This document shows positions 26,059-37,360 of a stretch of DNA of 64,000 bases, in pieces. Source of the DNA: Methylorubrum salsuginis. Lineage in GTDB: Bacteria; Pseudomonadota; Alphaproteobacteria; Rhizobiales; Beijerinckiaceae. The translations under genes were made by a program, and so were the position numbers. The DNA is taken from positions 434,001 through 498,000 of the forward strand of contig NZ_FOSV01000002.1 of the NCBI RefSeq assembly GCF_900114375.1, read 5' to 3'. Under the pieces are notes generated by a model. That model had not been told where the DNA came from. It saw only the letters and a program-made list of their open reading frames with translations, and did not search any database. The first letter of the stretch is position 1. Each line of letters starts with the position of its first letter.

Positions 26059-27701
26059 GCGGCGTCGATCCTCTCCCGTGTCGCCCCGTGTCCAGCCGGA
26101 TCGGCGCCCAGATCGAACGCGGGCAGGTCGAGGACCACCCGTGCGCCCGCGCCGCGCCCGGCCTTGCCGAGGCTGATCCGGCCATCATGACGCTCAACGA
26201 CCCAGCGCGCCAGAGCCAAACCGATGCCGAAACCCGGCTCTCCCGTCGGAGACTCGCGCCGGAACCGCTCGAACAGACCCTCCGCATCCTCGGGGAAGCC
26301 CGGCCCGTCATCCTCGATGGCGATGAGGGCGCGCTCGCCGTGCGGCCCGAAGCGCTCCTCCACCGAGACGGTGACGCGGGTCAGGCCGGCGGCGTGGCGG
26401 AAGGCGTTGTCGATCAGGCTCTCGATGACCTGACGCAGCCATTCGGGGTCCGCGGAGAGTTCGATGTCGCGCTCGCCCGGTTCCAGCACCAGCTCGATCC
26501 GGCGGCGGGCGGCCTCCGAGACGAGGTCGTCCACCGCGTCGCTCGCGATGGCGACCGCCGAGACCGGGCGCCGGTCGAGTTCGATCTGGCCGGATTCCGA
26601 GCGGGCGACCCGCAACAGGTCCTCCACCCGCCGCTTGAGCCGCTGCGCCCGCTTGCGGATGGTGCCGAAGACGGGGGTGAAGTCGGCGGGCCGCGGGCTG
26701 CCGCGCTCGATCGAGCGCTGGGCGAGGTCGCATTCGCCGAGGATGACGGTGAGCGGCGTGCGCAGCTCGTGGCTCACGTCGGCGAAGAAGCGGCGGCGCG
26801 AGCGGTCCACCATCTCCAGCCGCTCGTTGGCGGCGCGCAGATCGGCGGTGCGGGCCTGCACCGTGTCCTCCAGGGCGGCCCGGTCGGCGGCGAGCCGCCC
26901 CTCGCGCCGCGACAGGCGCGCCACCATGCGGTTGAAGTTCGCCACCAGCACGCCGAGTTCGTCGCGCGTCTCGACCGTGAGGCGGGTGTCGAGCGCCCCG
27001 CTGCCGACGGCGCCCGCGGCGCGGCGGATCTCGTCGATGCGCGCCAGGGTCGGCCGCGTGACCGTGCGGTAGAGCAGCCCGACGAAGGCCAGCGCCAGCG
27101 CCATCGCGGCGAGCGAGGCGGCGGTGAGCCGTTGCGAGAGGGTGCGGGCATCCTCGGAGCCCGCGTTCATGCTGCGCCGCTCGGCCTCGATCAGTAGCGA
27201 CAGCGGCGGGCCGGTCATGGCGCCGAAGCCGTTGAGCGCCCCCTGCATGGCGTTGCGCCGCCGCTCCGGCTCGCTCTCGCGCTGGGCCATCTGCACCTGC
27301 CGGTCGAGCATGGCGCGGGCGGCGCGCACGCTGGCGAGCGGCCGGGTGCGGGCGACGTACTGGATGCGGTCCTGCGGGTCGTCGCTCGACCCCAGCCCCC
27401 GGCCCAGCGCATCGTCGACGGCGGTCAGTGCCTGATCGACCCGGTCGCGGGTCACCGAGAGGGCCTCGGGCGGGGCGTCGGGGTTGTTGACGCTCTCGAT
27501 CGCCGCCAGCCCGTACTGCGCGAGCCGGCCCGACAACTCGGCCATCAGCTCAAGCCGGTGCTGGGCCGCCAGCGTGCGCTCGATGACGCGTTCCGACAGC
27601 CGCGTCGACCACAGCACGCCGCCGGCGGCCATCAGCGCGATGAGCGCCGTGCCGCCGAGCAACAGGGCGAACCGGACCTTGAGCGAACGCATGAGCCGCA
27701 T
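26055..27701 (-). CDS. Sensor histidine kinase
   Basis: The 548-residue inner-membrane kinase has an N-terminal helix (about 8-30), a periplasmic region to about 190 and a second helix (about 190-215). A HAMP domain with a helical linker follows, then the phospho-acceptor His in FADVSHELRTPLTVILGE and the ATPase domain with N (VIESLIDNAFRHA), G1 (IEDDGPGFPED) and G2 (GFGIGLALARWV). It overlaps the response-regulator start by 4 bp. An alternative start is the ATG at 27692. The periplasmic sensor shows no named domain that I recognise. Confidence 0.9.
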   Translation of the reverse strand: MRLMRSLKVRFALLLGGTALIALMAAGGVLWSTRLSERVIERTLAAQHRLELMAELSGRLAQYGLAAIESVNNPDAPPEALSVTRDRVDQALTAVDDALGRGLGSSDDPQDRIQYVARTRPLASVRAARAMLDRQVQMAQRESEPERRRNAMQGALNGFGAMTGPPLSLLIEAERRSMNAGSEDARTLSQRLTAASLAAMALALAFVGLLYRTVTRPTLARIDEIRRAAGAVGSGALDTRLTVETRDELGVLVANFNRMVARLSRREGRLAADRAALEDTVQARTADLRAANERLEMVDRSRRRFFADVSHELRTPLTVILGECDLAQRSIERGSPRPADFTPVFGTIRKRAQRLKRRVEDLLRVARSESGQIELDRRPVSAVAIASDAVDDLVSEAARRRIELVLEPGERDIELSADPEWLRQVIESLIDNAFRHAAGLTRVTVSVEERFGPHGERALIAIEDDGPGFPEDAEGLFERFRRESPTGEPGFGIGLALARWVVERHDGRISLGKAGRGAGARVVLDLPAFDLGADPAGHGATRERIDAA

Positions 27702-27770
27702 TGTTCCCGCCGCTCAAGGCGGCGGGCGGACCCTGCCACCGCGCGGCGGGGGGCTCAAGCGCCCGGACCC

Positions 27771-27977
27771 CTACGTCTTGTCCCGCACGCTCCCCTTCGC
27801 CGCGCAGCGCCAGCTCTTCACGTGCAGGTCGGGATGCTCCTCCTGCCACGCGGCCAGGGTCGCCTGGGAGTTGCGCAGGCACAGGAACGGATTGGGATTG
27901 TCGAAGGTGAGGTTGATCCGCTCGTCGTGGCACTTCGTCGGCTCGGCGATGAGACAGACGGACAGGAGCAGGAACAT
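27771..27977 (-). CDS. Small Cys-containing exported hypothetical protein
   Basis: The 68-residue product from ATG 27977 has a short hydrophobic N-terminus (MFLLLSVCLIAEP). A compact region with Cys in TKCHDERINL, PFLCLRNSQ and SWRCAAK follows, so a small disulfide-stabilised periplasmic protein is likely. The Leu-Arg-Asn-Ser-Gln and PDLHVKSWRC stretch recalls a conserved uncharacterised family of Rhizobiales. It sits between the histidine kinase and the fhc operon, on the same strand as both. Confidence 0.7.
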   Translation of the reverse strand: MFLLLSVCLIAEPTKCHDERINLTFDNPNPFLCLRNSQATLAAWQEEHPDLHVKSWRCAAKGSVRDKT

Positions 27978-28115
27978 GCCGCACGACCTCGCAGGATGAG
28001 CGCGGCCTGAGGCCTCCGCCTGCGCGCCGCATCCGGGAGAAGTGGGACGAAGCGGAAGGCCGGCAAGTGATTTTGTGCAGCGTGGAATGGGCGCAGGCAC
28101 AGGATCGTGCCGGCT

Positions 28116-28913
28116 TTACGCCGGCACGAACATCTCGCCCTTGCCGAGCGTCGCCAGATCGCCCGAGTAGCGCCGCAGCGTCCCGCCGAGCAGTCCGGCC
28201 TGCGCCGCGCCGAGGCGCTTGAGCGTCTGGGCCAGGAGCCGGACGAAGACGAGGTCGGGGGTGCCGGTCTCGACGAAGGTCGGAAGCAGGGCGCCGTGGC
28301 CGCCCGCGATCAGGGTGCCGCGGCGCATGCCGTAGCCCGGATGGTCGCCGATGGCGCCCGAGACCACGATGGTGCCGGCGATCATGCGCGAGGCGGTCTG
28401 CGCCCCCGCGGAGCCCGCCAGGATGAGGCCGCGGCGCATGCGGTCGCCGAGATGGTCGCCCGCCCGGCCCTTGATGACCAGCGTCGCCCCGTCGAGCCCG
28501 GCTTTGGCGGCGTAGACCGCCCCGCCCGCGTGGTCGCCGGCATCCCCCTCGATGGTGATGGTGCCGCCGGTGGCGCCGGTGGCCGCGAACGGACCGGCCG
28601 AGCCGGTGACGGTCAGCGTGCCGCCCGCCATGCCTTCGCCGAGGCGCTGGCCGACATCGCCCTCGATCCGGATCGTGCCCTCGGAGAGCGCCGCGCCGAC
28701 GCGGTCGAGACGGTCGGAGCCGCCTTCGATCACGAGCGTGTCGGAGCCGTCGAGATGGATCTCGAACAGGTCGCCGAGGCTCACGCCGCGGCGGCTGGTG
28801 CCGACGGCGAGCTTGCCGGCTTCCGATTCGGACAGGCCCCTGAGCGCCAGCGGCGTCACGTTGAGGAGGTCGATCCGCTCCGGCGGCGCCCCGCGCAGTC
28901 TCAGCGTGCTCAT
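28116..28913 (-). CDS. fhcC: Formyltransferase/hydrolase complex subunit C
   Basis: FhcC is a 265-residue right-handed beta-helix protein related to FwdC of archaeal formylmethanofuran dehydrogenase and to the GXGXG domain of glutamate synthase. Repeats such as GDVGQRLGEGMAGGTLTV, GDAGDHAGGAVYAAKAGLDG and GDHLGDRMRRGLILA are visible. It is a structural part of the Fhc complex, which moves the formyl group from H4MPT to methylofuran and hydrolyses it to formate in the cytoplasm. The start overlaps the end of fhcD (ATGA). It is the last gene of the leftward fhcBADC operon. Confidence 0.95.
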   Translation of the reverse strand: MSTLRLRGAPPERIDLLNVTPLALRGLSESEAGKLAVGTSRRGVSLGDLFEIHLDGSDTLVIEGGSDRLDRVGAALSEGTIRIEGDVGQRLGEGMAGGTLTVTGSAGPFAATGATGGTITIEGDAGDHAGGAVYAAKAGLDGATLVIKGRAGDHLGDRMRRGLILAGSAGAQTASRMIAGTIVVSGAIGDHPGYGMRRGTLIAGGHGALLPTFVETGTPDLVFVRLLAQTLKRLGAAQAGLLGGTLRRYSGDLATLGKGEMFVPA

Positions 28914-29845
28914 GCGGCGGGTTTCTCCAACAGGTCGCGGAGGTGGTAGTGGTGCCGGCCGAGGTTGCCGCCGTAATTGCCGGCGGTGACCGCCACCAAC
29001 CCGTACTTGGCACCGATCTCGGTGGAGGCGTGGAGCGCCGCGCGCATCGATTCGGCCACCGCCTGCGAGGTCAGCGCGTCGATCACGATCTCCAGCACCA
29101 CGCCGCATTCGGGCGGCAGCGCGGAGCCGGCGCGGCCCTTGAGCGTCGGGCAATAGGCATCGTTGGTCGAGGCCATCATGCCCTTGGTGCGCCCGCCGAC
29201 CTTCGAGCCGGAGCGGACGATGCCGCCGGGGAAGGGCAGGATCGCGCCGGGGATCGCCTTGGCAGCTTCCACGGCGATCTCGGCGACGATGAGCGTGTCC
29301 GAGTGCTTGCGGCCGAGGAACAGCAGGTTGCCGCCGCCGACCGCGCCGTCGACCGCGCGGGTCGAATCCTCGCACAGGAACTCGCCGTCCATGACGGGGA
29401 TGCGCCAGTAGCGGCGCATCTTGCCGTTCGCGTCCGGCAGGCGCTTGGCGACGGCGAAGCCGTCACCGAAATAGCGGATCGCGCCGCCGAGCTTGATCTT
29501 GTGCGGGCCCTCGACGCCGGCGAAGCACGCCGTGCCGGGGCAGGTGAGGATGCACTGGCCGACGCGCTTGAGCAGCTGCTCCTTCAGCCCGTTCGGCTCG
29601 AAGCCGAACAGCAGGATGCGCACGCCCGGGCGCCCGTCCGGGGTCTCGTCGGGCGAGAGTTCGGCGTCGATGCCGGCCTCGGCGCCGCAGCCGATCACCG
29701 AGGTGGCGAAGCCCGTCATCACCGTCGCCGCGATCATCGCCCATTTCGGCGTGTCGTTGGTCACGATGATCGCGGTGCCCGCGACGTCGAAGGCCTCGGC
29801 GAAGGTGTCCTCGACCTTGATGCCGTTGAGGGTGAGGTCAGCCAT
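28910..29845 (-). CDS. fhcD: Formylmethanofuran:H4MPT formyltransferase subunit
   Basis: FhcD (311 residues) is the bacterial homologue of archaeal Ftr and transfers the formyl group between formyl-H4MPT and methylofuran. Typical segments are the N-terminal MADLTLNGIKVEDTFAEAFD, the acidic GCGAEAGIDAELSPDETPDG, and KVGGRTKGMMASTNDAYCP. The length matches archaeal enzymes and the sequence is complete. It overlaps fhcC by 4 bp and follows fhcA by 13 bp, so translation is coupled in the operon. Confidence 0.95.
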   Translation of the reverse strand: MADLTLNGIKVEDTFAEAFDVAGTAIIVTNDTPKWAMIAATVMTGFATSVIGCGAEAGIDAELSPDETPDGRPGVRILLFGFEPNGLKEQLLKRVGQCILTCPGTACFAGVEGPHKIKLGGAIRYFGDGFAVAKRLPDANGKMRRYWRIPVMDGEFLCEDSTRAVDGAVGGGNLLFLGRKHSDTLIVAEIAVEAAKAIPGAILPFPGGIVRSGSKVGGRTKGMMASTNDAYCPTLKGRAGSALPPECGVVLEIVIDALTSQAVAESMRAALHASTEIGAKYGLVAVTAGNYGGNLGRHHYHLRDLLEKPAA

Positions 29846-29858
29846 CAGATCAGTTCCC

Positions 29859-31505
29859 TCACGCCCGGCACGCCACGTCTTCGAACGTCCCGGTGTTTTC
29901 CGGGAACGCGGCATCCGGCACCGCGAAGGTGTCGAGGCCGGCGCCGAAGCGGTCCTGCAGGTAGGTCTCGGCGCGCTTTTCCATGCCGGCATCCGCCTCG
30001 ACGTTCAGCGAGAGCGTCTTGCCGGAGATCCAGGCCACGACCTCGCCGTCCTCGACGATGCGGCGGCCGTCCTTCAGCACCAGCTTGGCATGGCTGAACA
30101 TCGCCGTGCGATCCTTCTGGTCGCGGTAGATCGCGATGTCGGCCTTGGCGCCCTCGCGCAGGTGGCCGCGGTCGGTCAGGCCGAGGAGCTTAGCCGGACC
30201 CGAGCGGGTCAGCTGGGCGATCTCGCTCAAGGAGTATTCGCGCTCGATCTTGGGCAGGCCCGAGCGCTCGCCGACGACCGCCGGCAGCGTCGCGATTTCC
30301 TTCGCCCGCTCCTCGGCATCCATCAGCAGGTGGATGATGCGCGGATACTCGGTGAAGACGCCGCCGTTCGGGTGGTCGGTGGTGAGGATCGTGCGCTCGG
30401 GGTTCGACGAGAGCAGCATCAGCTCCAGGCCGATCGCCCATTGCAGCGAGGAGACGGGCCCGCGCGGCCGGTAGAGGAAGGGCACCACGCCGCCGCCCTC
30501 GGCGTCACCCGCCGACAGCACCCACTTCTTCGGCTTGGCGCCCTTGCGCCCGCCGAACTGGCGCAGGATGTCGAGCGAGATCGTCACGGTCTGGCCGAAC
30601 ACCACCTGACCGACGTCGTAGGTCGCGTTGGGGTGGGCTTCCATCGCGGCGTTGATCCGCTCCGCAGCCGAGCGGAAGCCGCCGGTCATCGGGTTCTCGG
30701 GATCGGCGACGCCGTAGGCGTAGAACTGGGCGTGGGCGAAGTGGATGCGCCGGCCTTCCGCGGCCTCCAGCGTCGCGACGAGGGAATCGTCGGCGCCGGG
30801 CAGGCCGAGGTTGTTGCAGTGGACGTGCAGCGGATGCGGAACGCCGATCTCTTCCACCGCGTCGAGCAGCGCCGACATGATCTTGCGGGTCGAGAGACCG
30901 TAGCAGGGGATCTCGTCGTCGAGGCTGAGCTTGAGGACGCCGTCCTTGAAGGCCGAGGCGCCGCCCGCGTTGATGCACTTGACGCCCAGGCCCCGCGAAT
31001 GGGCCAGCGTCTGCTGCACGAGATCGCGCACCGCCGCCTTGCCCTCGCCGTCGCGCAGGAGCTGGAGCAGGTGGTCGTCGTTGCCCAGCACCGCGAGGCC
31101 GCCGCGGTCGAGCAGCGGGATGTCGGCGAGTTCGAGATGGGTCGCGAGCGCGTTCGAGGGCGGCAGGGCCGGCTCGACCGCGGTGGTGTAGCCCATCCGC
31201 GCGTAGTTCGCGCCGACCCAGCTGCCCGAGCCGCCGGCATGGGCGAAGGGATGGCCGTTCGGGGCCGATTCGCTGACATAGAGGTCGGGCAGGAGCAGGC
31301 GGCTCATCACCACGTTGCCGCCCGCGATGTGCGAGTGGACCTCGACGCCGCCGGCCATCACGACGCAGCCGGTGGCGTCGATGGTCTCGTCGGGGGCACG
31401 ATCCGATGGGGCGACGACGCGGCCGTCCTCGATCCAGACGTCGCCGACGCCGTCGCGCCCGGCGGTCGGATCGACCACCCGTCCGCCATGGATACGCGTC
31501 AGCAT
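29859..31505 (-). CDS. fhcA: Formyltransferase/hydrolase complex subunit A (formyl-methylofuran hydrolase)
   Basis: FhcA (548 residues) is an amidohydrolase-fold subunit related to FwdA that releases formate from formyl-methylofuran. It has the metal-binding HxH in GGVEVHSHIAGGNV near the N-terminus, further metal or substrate residues in HPLHVHCNNLG and IHFAHAQFY, and the late Asp region TILTTDHPNGG. All are intact. The Fhc complex carries methylofuran as a bound cofactor swinging between FhcA and FhcD. ATG 31505 overlaps the 3' end of fhcB by a few bases. Confidence 0.95.
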   Translation of the reverse strand: MLTRIHGGRVVDPTAGRDGVGDVWIEDGRVVAPSDRAPDETIDATGCVVMAGGVEVHSHIAGGNVVMSRLLLPDLYVSESAPNGHPFAHAGGSGSWVGANYARMGYTTAVEPALPPSNALATHLELADIPLLDRGGLAVLGNDDHLLQLLRDGEGKAAVRDLVQQTLAHSRGLGVKCINAGGASAFKDGVLKLSLDDEIPCYGLSTRKIMSALLDAVEEIGVPHPLHVHCNNLGLPGADDSLVATLEAAEGRRIHFAHAQFYAYGVADPENPMTGGFRSAAERINAAMEAHPNATYDVGQVVFGQTVTISLDILRQFGGRKGAKPKKWVLSAGDAEGGGVVPFLYRPRGPVSSLQWAIGLELMLLSSNPERTILTTDHPNGGVFTEYPRIIHLLMDAEERAKEIATLPAVVGERSGLPKIEREYSLSEIAQLTRSGPAKLLGLTDRGHLREGAKADIAIYRDQKDRTAMFSHAKLVLKDGRRIVEDGEVVAWISGKTLSLNVEADAGMEKRAETYLQDRFGAGLDTFAVPDAAFPENTGTFEDVACRA

Positions 31506-32575
31506 GAGACACCCTTCTCGATGAGGCGGTCGCGGATGCGGGCGAGCACGTCGGCTGCGGTCTGGCCTTCCGCCGGAGCGGTCGCCTCCGCGTAGGCGAT
31601 GACGCCGCGCCGCTGGTTCCACAGCGCGCCGCCGACCGTTTCGCCCGGCACGCCGACGGTGATGACGACCTCCGCGGTCTCGCCCGCGGCCTCGGTCGAG
31701 CCCTCGCCGACGATGGCGACGGTGGGGAGCGTGCCGAGCCAGTCCGGGCGCGGCGCGGGAAGCGCGGCGAGCCAGAGGGCGGCGTCGGCCTCGCCCGCTT
31801 CGATCTGGCGGGTGCTGTCGAAGCGCCAGGGATCGTGCTCGGGCAGATGCCGGCCGAAGCCGACGCGGGGCGCTTGGCCCGTGGTCCAGGCGGAGAGCTG
31901 CACCGCGGCGCGGCCCTGGAACGGGTCGGCGAGCGGCAGGGCAAAGAAGCGGGTGGTCTCGTTGAGATCGCGGATCAGGCCCTGGAGCATCTCCACGCCG
32001 ATCTCGCCGAGTTCCTCGGCATCGTAGATGACGACGCCGTATTGCGCCGCGAACAGGCGCCGGGCGAGGTCGGCGAACGCCGCCTCACCGGCCAGATGCC
32101 CCTTGGCGAAGGCGCGCAGATGCCCGAGCGAGACCGCGAGCCCGCCCTCGTCCGCACCGTAGGCGACGTGGCGGATCGCGCCGTTCTGCGGTCCGCCGAG
32201 GGAGAGCAGGGCGCGCTCGGAGCCGGTCGCCCGGCCCCGGCGGATCGGGGCGGCGGCGATCTCGCCGATCAGGTCGCCGTCCCAGGGACGGTTGCCGAGA
32301 ACCAGCACCACGTCGGCACGCGCCGACGTCTCGGCCCGGGTCGTGGTCATCGCCCCGCCCGCGCTGAGCGCGCCCAGTTCGGCGTAGACGCTTTTCCCCG
32401 CGACCGGATCGAGCGAGGCGCCGAGCGTCTCGGCCAGCCGGTAGGCCGCGCGCAGGCCCGCGACATCCGCGTTCAGGCCGGTCAGCACCGGCACGCGTGC
32501 GGCGGCGAGCAGGTCGGCGGCGGCCGCAACCGCCGCGTCCACATCCGCCGCGCCCCCCTTCACCCAGGCTGCCAT
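31499..32575 (-). CDS. fhcB: Formyltransferase/hydrolase complex subunit B
   Basis: FhcB (358 residues) resembles FwdB/FmdB, the molybdenum/tungsten pterin subunit of formylmethanofuran dehydrogenase, for example PVLTGLNADVAGLRAAYRLA and VLVLGNRPWDGDL. It is shorter than the archaeal protein and shows no Cys-based 4Fe-4S or metal-pterin ligand motif. This fits the known loss of dehydrogenase activity in the bacterial complex, where formate is released by hydrolysis. It is the first gene of the operon; the promoter lies in the 430-bp divergent region before mptG. Confidence 0.93.
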   Translation of the reverse strand: MAAWVKGGAADVDAAVAAAADLLAAARVPVLTGLNADVAGLRAAYRLAETLGASLDPVAGKSVYAELGALSAGGAMTTTRAETSARADVVLVLGNRPWDGDLIGEIAAAPIRRGRATGSERALLSLGGPQNGAIRHVAYGADEGGLAVSLGHLRAFAKGHLAGEAAFADLARRLFAAQYGVVIYDAEELGEIGVEMLQGLIRDLNETTRFFALPLADPFQGRAAVQLSAWTTGQAPRVGFGRHLPEHDPWRFDSTRQIEAGEADAALWLAALPAPRPDWLGTLPTVAIVGEGSTEAAGETAEVVITVGVPGETVGGALWNQRRGVIAYAEATAPAEGQTAADVLARIRDRLIEKGVSC

Positions 32576-33004
32576 GATTCCTCACCGTCGTTTCTTCGGG
32601 CATCCCCGCGGGATGAGCAGGGCGAAAGACGGCCGTGTCCGAGGGACGCCGGAGAGGACGCCCTTGGTGGAGCCTCGATGTCCCGCGCCGTCACAGGCGG
32701 CGGGCAGATGCTCGGACCGGCTCCGCGAGGGAGCGACGTGGTTTTGCATCGCTGACACCGCGCCCGCAAGTCCCCTTGCCGGTCCCGCCACGCTTTCCGG
32801 ATCAGGATTTTCGGCCCGACTTGCGGGCAGGGGGCGGGCAAGGGTTCTGGCAGGGGGCGGGCCGAGGGTTCGGGCAAGAGTGCGGTCGAGCGAGGTTGTC
32901 GAGCGAGGTTGTCGTGGGCGCCGCCGCATGGGACAAGCCGCCCGCCGGGATCGAGGCGCTGCGCCGCGGCCGGCCCATATTCGGATCGGAAGAGGGGAGC
33001 GACG
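32576..33004. other. Divergent promoter region between fhcB and mptG
   Basis: The 429-bp region between the two divergent C1 operons holds no supported gene. It contains two tandem repeats close to mptG: two units of about 23 bp at 32826-32871 (GGCAGGGGGCGGGCAAGGGT type) and an exact 13-bp repeat at 32885-32910. Promoters for both operons must lie here, and the repeats are candidate regulator sites. Confidence 0.55.
32826..32910. repeat. Tandem direct repeats upstream of mptG
   Basis: Two near-identical 23-bp units (32826-32848 and 32849-32871) are followed, after 13 bp, by an exact tandem duplication of GTCGAGCGAGGTT (32885-32897 and 32898-32910). The spacing of the second pair, 13 bp, is not a helical turn multiple. 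Their place 95-180 bp ahead of mptG suggests regulatory use, but slippage in a GC-rich spacer is equally possible. Confidence 0.6.
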
Positions 33005-33988
33005 GTGGCCGAGGTCCCGCAACGTACGGGTGAGACCGCGACCGGAACCGCCGCGGGTGTCCGCGTCCGTGCTCCGGCGCGCCTCCATTTCGGCTTTCTC
33101 GATCTCAACGGCGGCCTCGGGCGCCGCTTCGGCAGCATCGGCCTCGCCCTCGACGCGCCGGCGGTGCAACTCGTCGCGCGCCCCGCCAAGCGCGTCGCCG
33201 CGACCGGTCCGGAGGCCGAGCGGGTGCGGGCCAACCTCCTGGCGGCGGCCTCCTATCTCGACGTGCCCGACACGGTGGCCGTCGAGGTCGAGGAGGCGAT
33301 CCCGCCCCATGCCGGCTTCGGCTCGGGCACGCAGCTCGCGCTGGCGGTCGCCGCCGCCCTCGCGCGTCTCAACGGCCAGCCCTTCGCCCCCGCCGATTTC
33401 GCCGACGTGCTCGACCGCGGCAACCGCTCCGGCGTGGGGCTCGCCGCCTTCACCGAGGGCGGGCTGATCGTCGATGGCGGGCGCGACGATTCCGGCGCGC
33501 CGCCGCCGGTGATCGCCCGGCTGCCCTACCCGGAGGATTGGCGGGTCGTGCTGATCCTCGACGAGGCCATGACCGGCGTGCATGGCTCGCGCGAGACCGA
33601 AGCGTTCCGCGATCTGCCGCCCTTCGAGGCCGCCCAGGCCGCCGAGATCTGCCGCATCGTGCTGATGCAGATCCTGCCCGCCGCCGCGACCGCCGAGCCC
33701 ACCGGCTTCGGCGCCGGCATCACCGAGATCCAGAAGCGCATCGGCGACCATTTCGCCCCGCACCAGGGCGGGCGCTACGCCAGCCCCGCGGTGGCGGAGG
33801 CGCTGGCGACCATCGCCCAGAGCGGCGTGCCGGGCTACGGCCAGAGTTCCTGGGGCCCGACCGGCTTCGCGCTGATGCCGTCTCAGGCGGAGGCCGAGCG
33901 GCTGGTGGCAAGTCTCGCCCGGCCGGGGCGGCTCCGCTTCGTCATCGCCCGCGGACGCAACGACGGCGCCTCGGTGACCGATCTTTAG
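33005..33988 (+). CDS. mptG: Beta-ribofuranosylaminobenzene 5'-phosphate synthase
   Basis: This 327-residue GHMP-kinase-like enzyme performs the first committed step of H4MPT synthesis: it joins 4-hydroxy- or 4-aminobenzoate with phosphoribosyl pyrophosphate, releasing CO2. Family marks are RVRAPARLHFGFLDLNGGLG at the N-terminus, the phosphate loop PPHAGFGSGTQLALAVAAAL, and GVGLAAFTEGGLIVDGG. GTG 33005 with a GAGGGGAG site fits the usual length. It is divergent from fhcB and heads the rightward C1 operon. Translation then passes to mtdB after about 110 bp. Confidence 0.9.
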   Translation: MAEVPQRTGETATGTAAGVRVRAPARLHFGFLDLNGGLGRRFGSIGLALDAPAVQLVARPAKRVAATGPEAERVRANLLAAASYLDVPDTVAVEVEEAIPPHAGFGSGTQLALAVAAALARLNGQPFAPADFADVLDRGNRSGVGLAAFTEGGLIVDGGRDDSGAPPPVIARLPYPEDWRVVLILDEAMTGVHGSRETEAFRDLPPFEAAQAAEICRIVLMQILPAAATAEPTGFGAGITEIQKRIGDHFAPHQGGRYASPAVAEALATIAQSGVPGYGQSSWGPTGFALMPSQAEAERLVASLARPGRLRFVIARGRNDGASVTDL

Positions 33989-34099
33989 ATTTTTTTCTCC
34001 AGAACCGTTCCAGATAAACCCGCGCTTGACGGGCGCCGGTGCGATACGCTTTGCACCTGAAGCGGCCTTTTGAGACCGCGATCACGGGAGACGAACACC

Positions 34100-34993
34100 A
34101 TGGCCCGCTCGATCCTGCACATGCTGACGCCGCTCAAGCACATGAGCCCGTTCGACGTGAACATGGCGATCGATGCCGGCTTCGAGACCCTGATCCCCTA
34201 TACCGGCGTCACCCTGGCGGACGTGGTCTCGCTGACCCAGGACTCGATCTTCTCCCGCGCCCCGCAGGACGGCGTGCGCACCGGCATCTTCATCGGCGGC
34301 AAGAACGCCGAGGACGCCCTCGACATGGTGGACCGGGCCAAGAAGGCGTTCGTGCCGCCCTTCGTCAACCACGTCTTCGCCGATCCGGCGGGCTCCTTCA
34401 CCACCGGGGCCGCGATGGTGGCCGAGGTGAACCGGGCGCTGAAGGCGAAGTTCGGCACCGATCTCAAGGGCAAGCGCATCGTCATCTTCGGCGGCGCCGG
34501 CGTCGTCGCCTACGTCGCCGCGGTGATCGGTGCACTGGAAGGCGCCCAGACCGTGCTGGTCGGCCATGACGGCGAGGAGCGCGTCTCGAAGATCGCCTTC
34601 ACCATGAAGTGGCGCTTCGGCATCGAGGTCGGCGCCGTCGACGGCACCCTGCCCGAGGCACGCCGCGCCGCCATCACCGACGCCGACGTGATCCTCTCCG
34701 CCGGCCCCGCCGGCATCCCGATCCTGACGGCCGAGGATCTCGAATCCGCGCCCAAGCTCCTGGTCGCCTCGGACGTGAACGCCGTGCCGCCGGCCGGCAT
34801 CGCCGGCATCGACGTCAACGCCAAGGACGTGCCGCTCCCGGTCGGCAAGGGCGTCGGCATCGGCGCGCTGGCGGTCGGCAACGTCAAGTACCAGACCCAG
34901 TGCCGCCTGTTCCGCAAGATGCTGGAAGCCGACGAGCCGCTCTGCCTCGACTTCCGCGACGCCTACACGCTCGCCGTCGAGATCGCGGGCTGA
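34100..34993 (+). CDS. mtdB: NAD(P)-dependent methylene-H4MPT dehydrogenase
   Basis: MtdB (297 residues) oxidises methylene-H4MPT to methenyl-H4MPT with NAD or NADP, the second step after formaldehyde capture. The N-terminal MARSILHMLTPLKHMSPFDV and the Rossmann motif VIFGGAGVVAYVAAVIGALE are characteristic. A GGGAGA ribosome site precedes the ATG. It is complete at the typical length. It is followed 11 bp later by orf5 on the same strand, so the genes are probably cotranscribed. Confidence 0.96.
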   Translation: MARSILHMLTPLKHMSPFDVNMAIDAGFETLIPYTGVTLADVVSLTQDSIFSRAPQDGVRTGIFIGGKNAEDALDMVDRAKKAFVPPFVNHVFADPAGSFTTGAAMVAEVNRALKAKFGTDLKGKRIVIFGGAGVVAYVAAVIGALEGAQTVLVGHDGEERVSKIAFTMKWRFGIEVGAVDGTLPEARRAAITDADVILSAGPAGIPILTAEDLESAPKLLVASDVNAVPPAGIAGIDVNAKDVPLPVGKGVGIGALAVGNVKYQTQCRLFRKMLEADEPLCLDFRDAYTLAVEIAG

Positions 34994-35004
34994 CCACGCC
35001 GCGC

Positions 35005-37270
<2,266 letters not shown>

Positions 37271-37360
37271 GAAGCGACGGCGATAACCCTTTCCCCCGCG
37301 GACCTCGGGCTTGCCCGAGATCCGCAAGATATCTGCCCAAGTCGGGCCAGCCCGACTTGA

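Noticed and set aside
31499-32575. FhcB as an active formylmethanofuran dehydrogenase subunit
   Set aside because: The protein is shortened relative to FwdB and shows no molybdopterin/tungsten or iron-sulfur ligand motifs, and no partner FwdF/G-type ferredoxin genes are present; hydrolysis by the Fhc complex is the known function.
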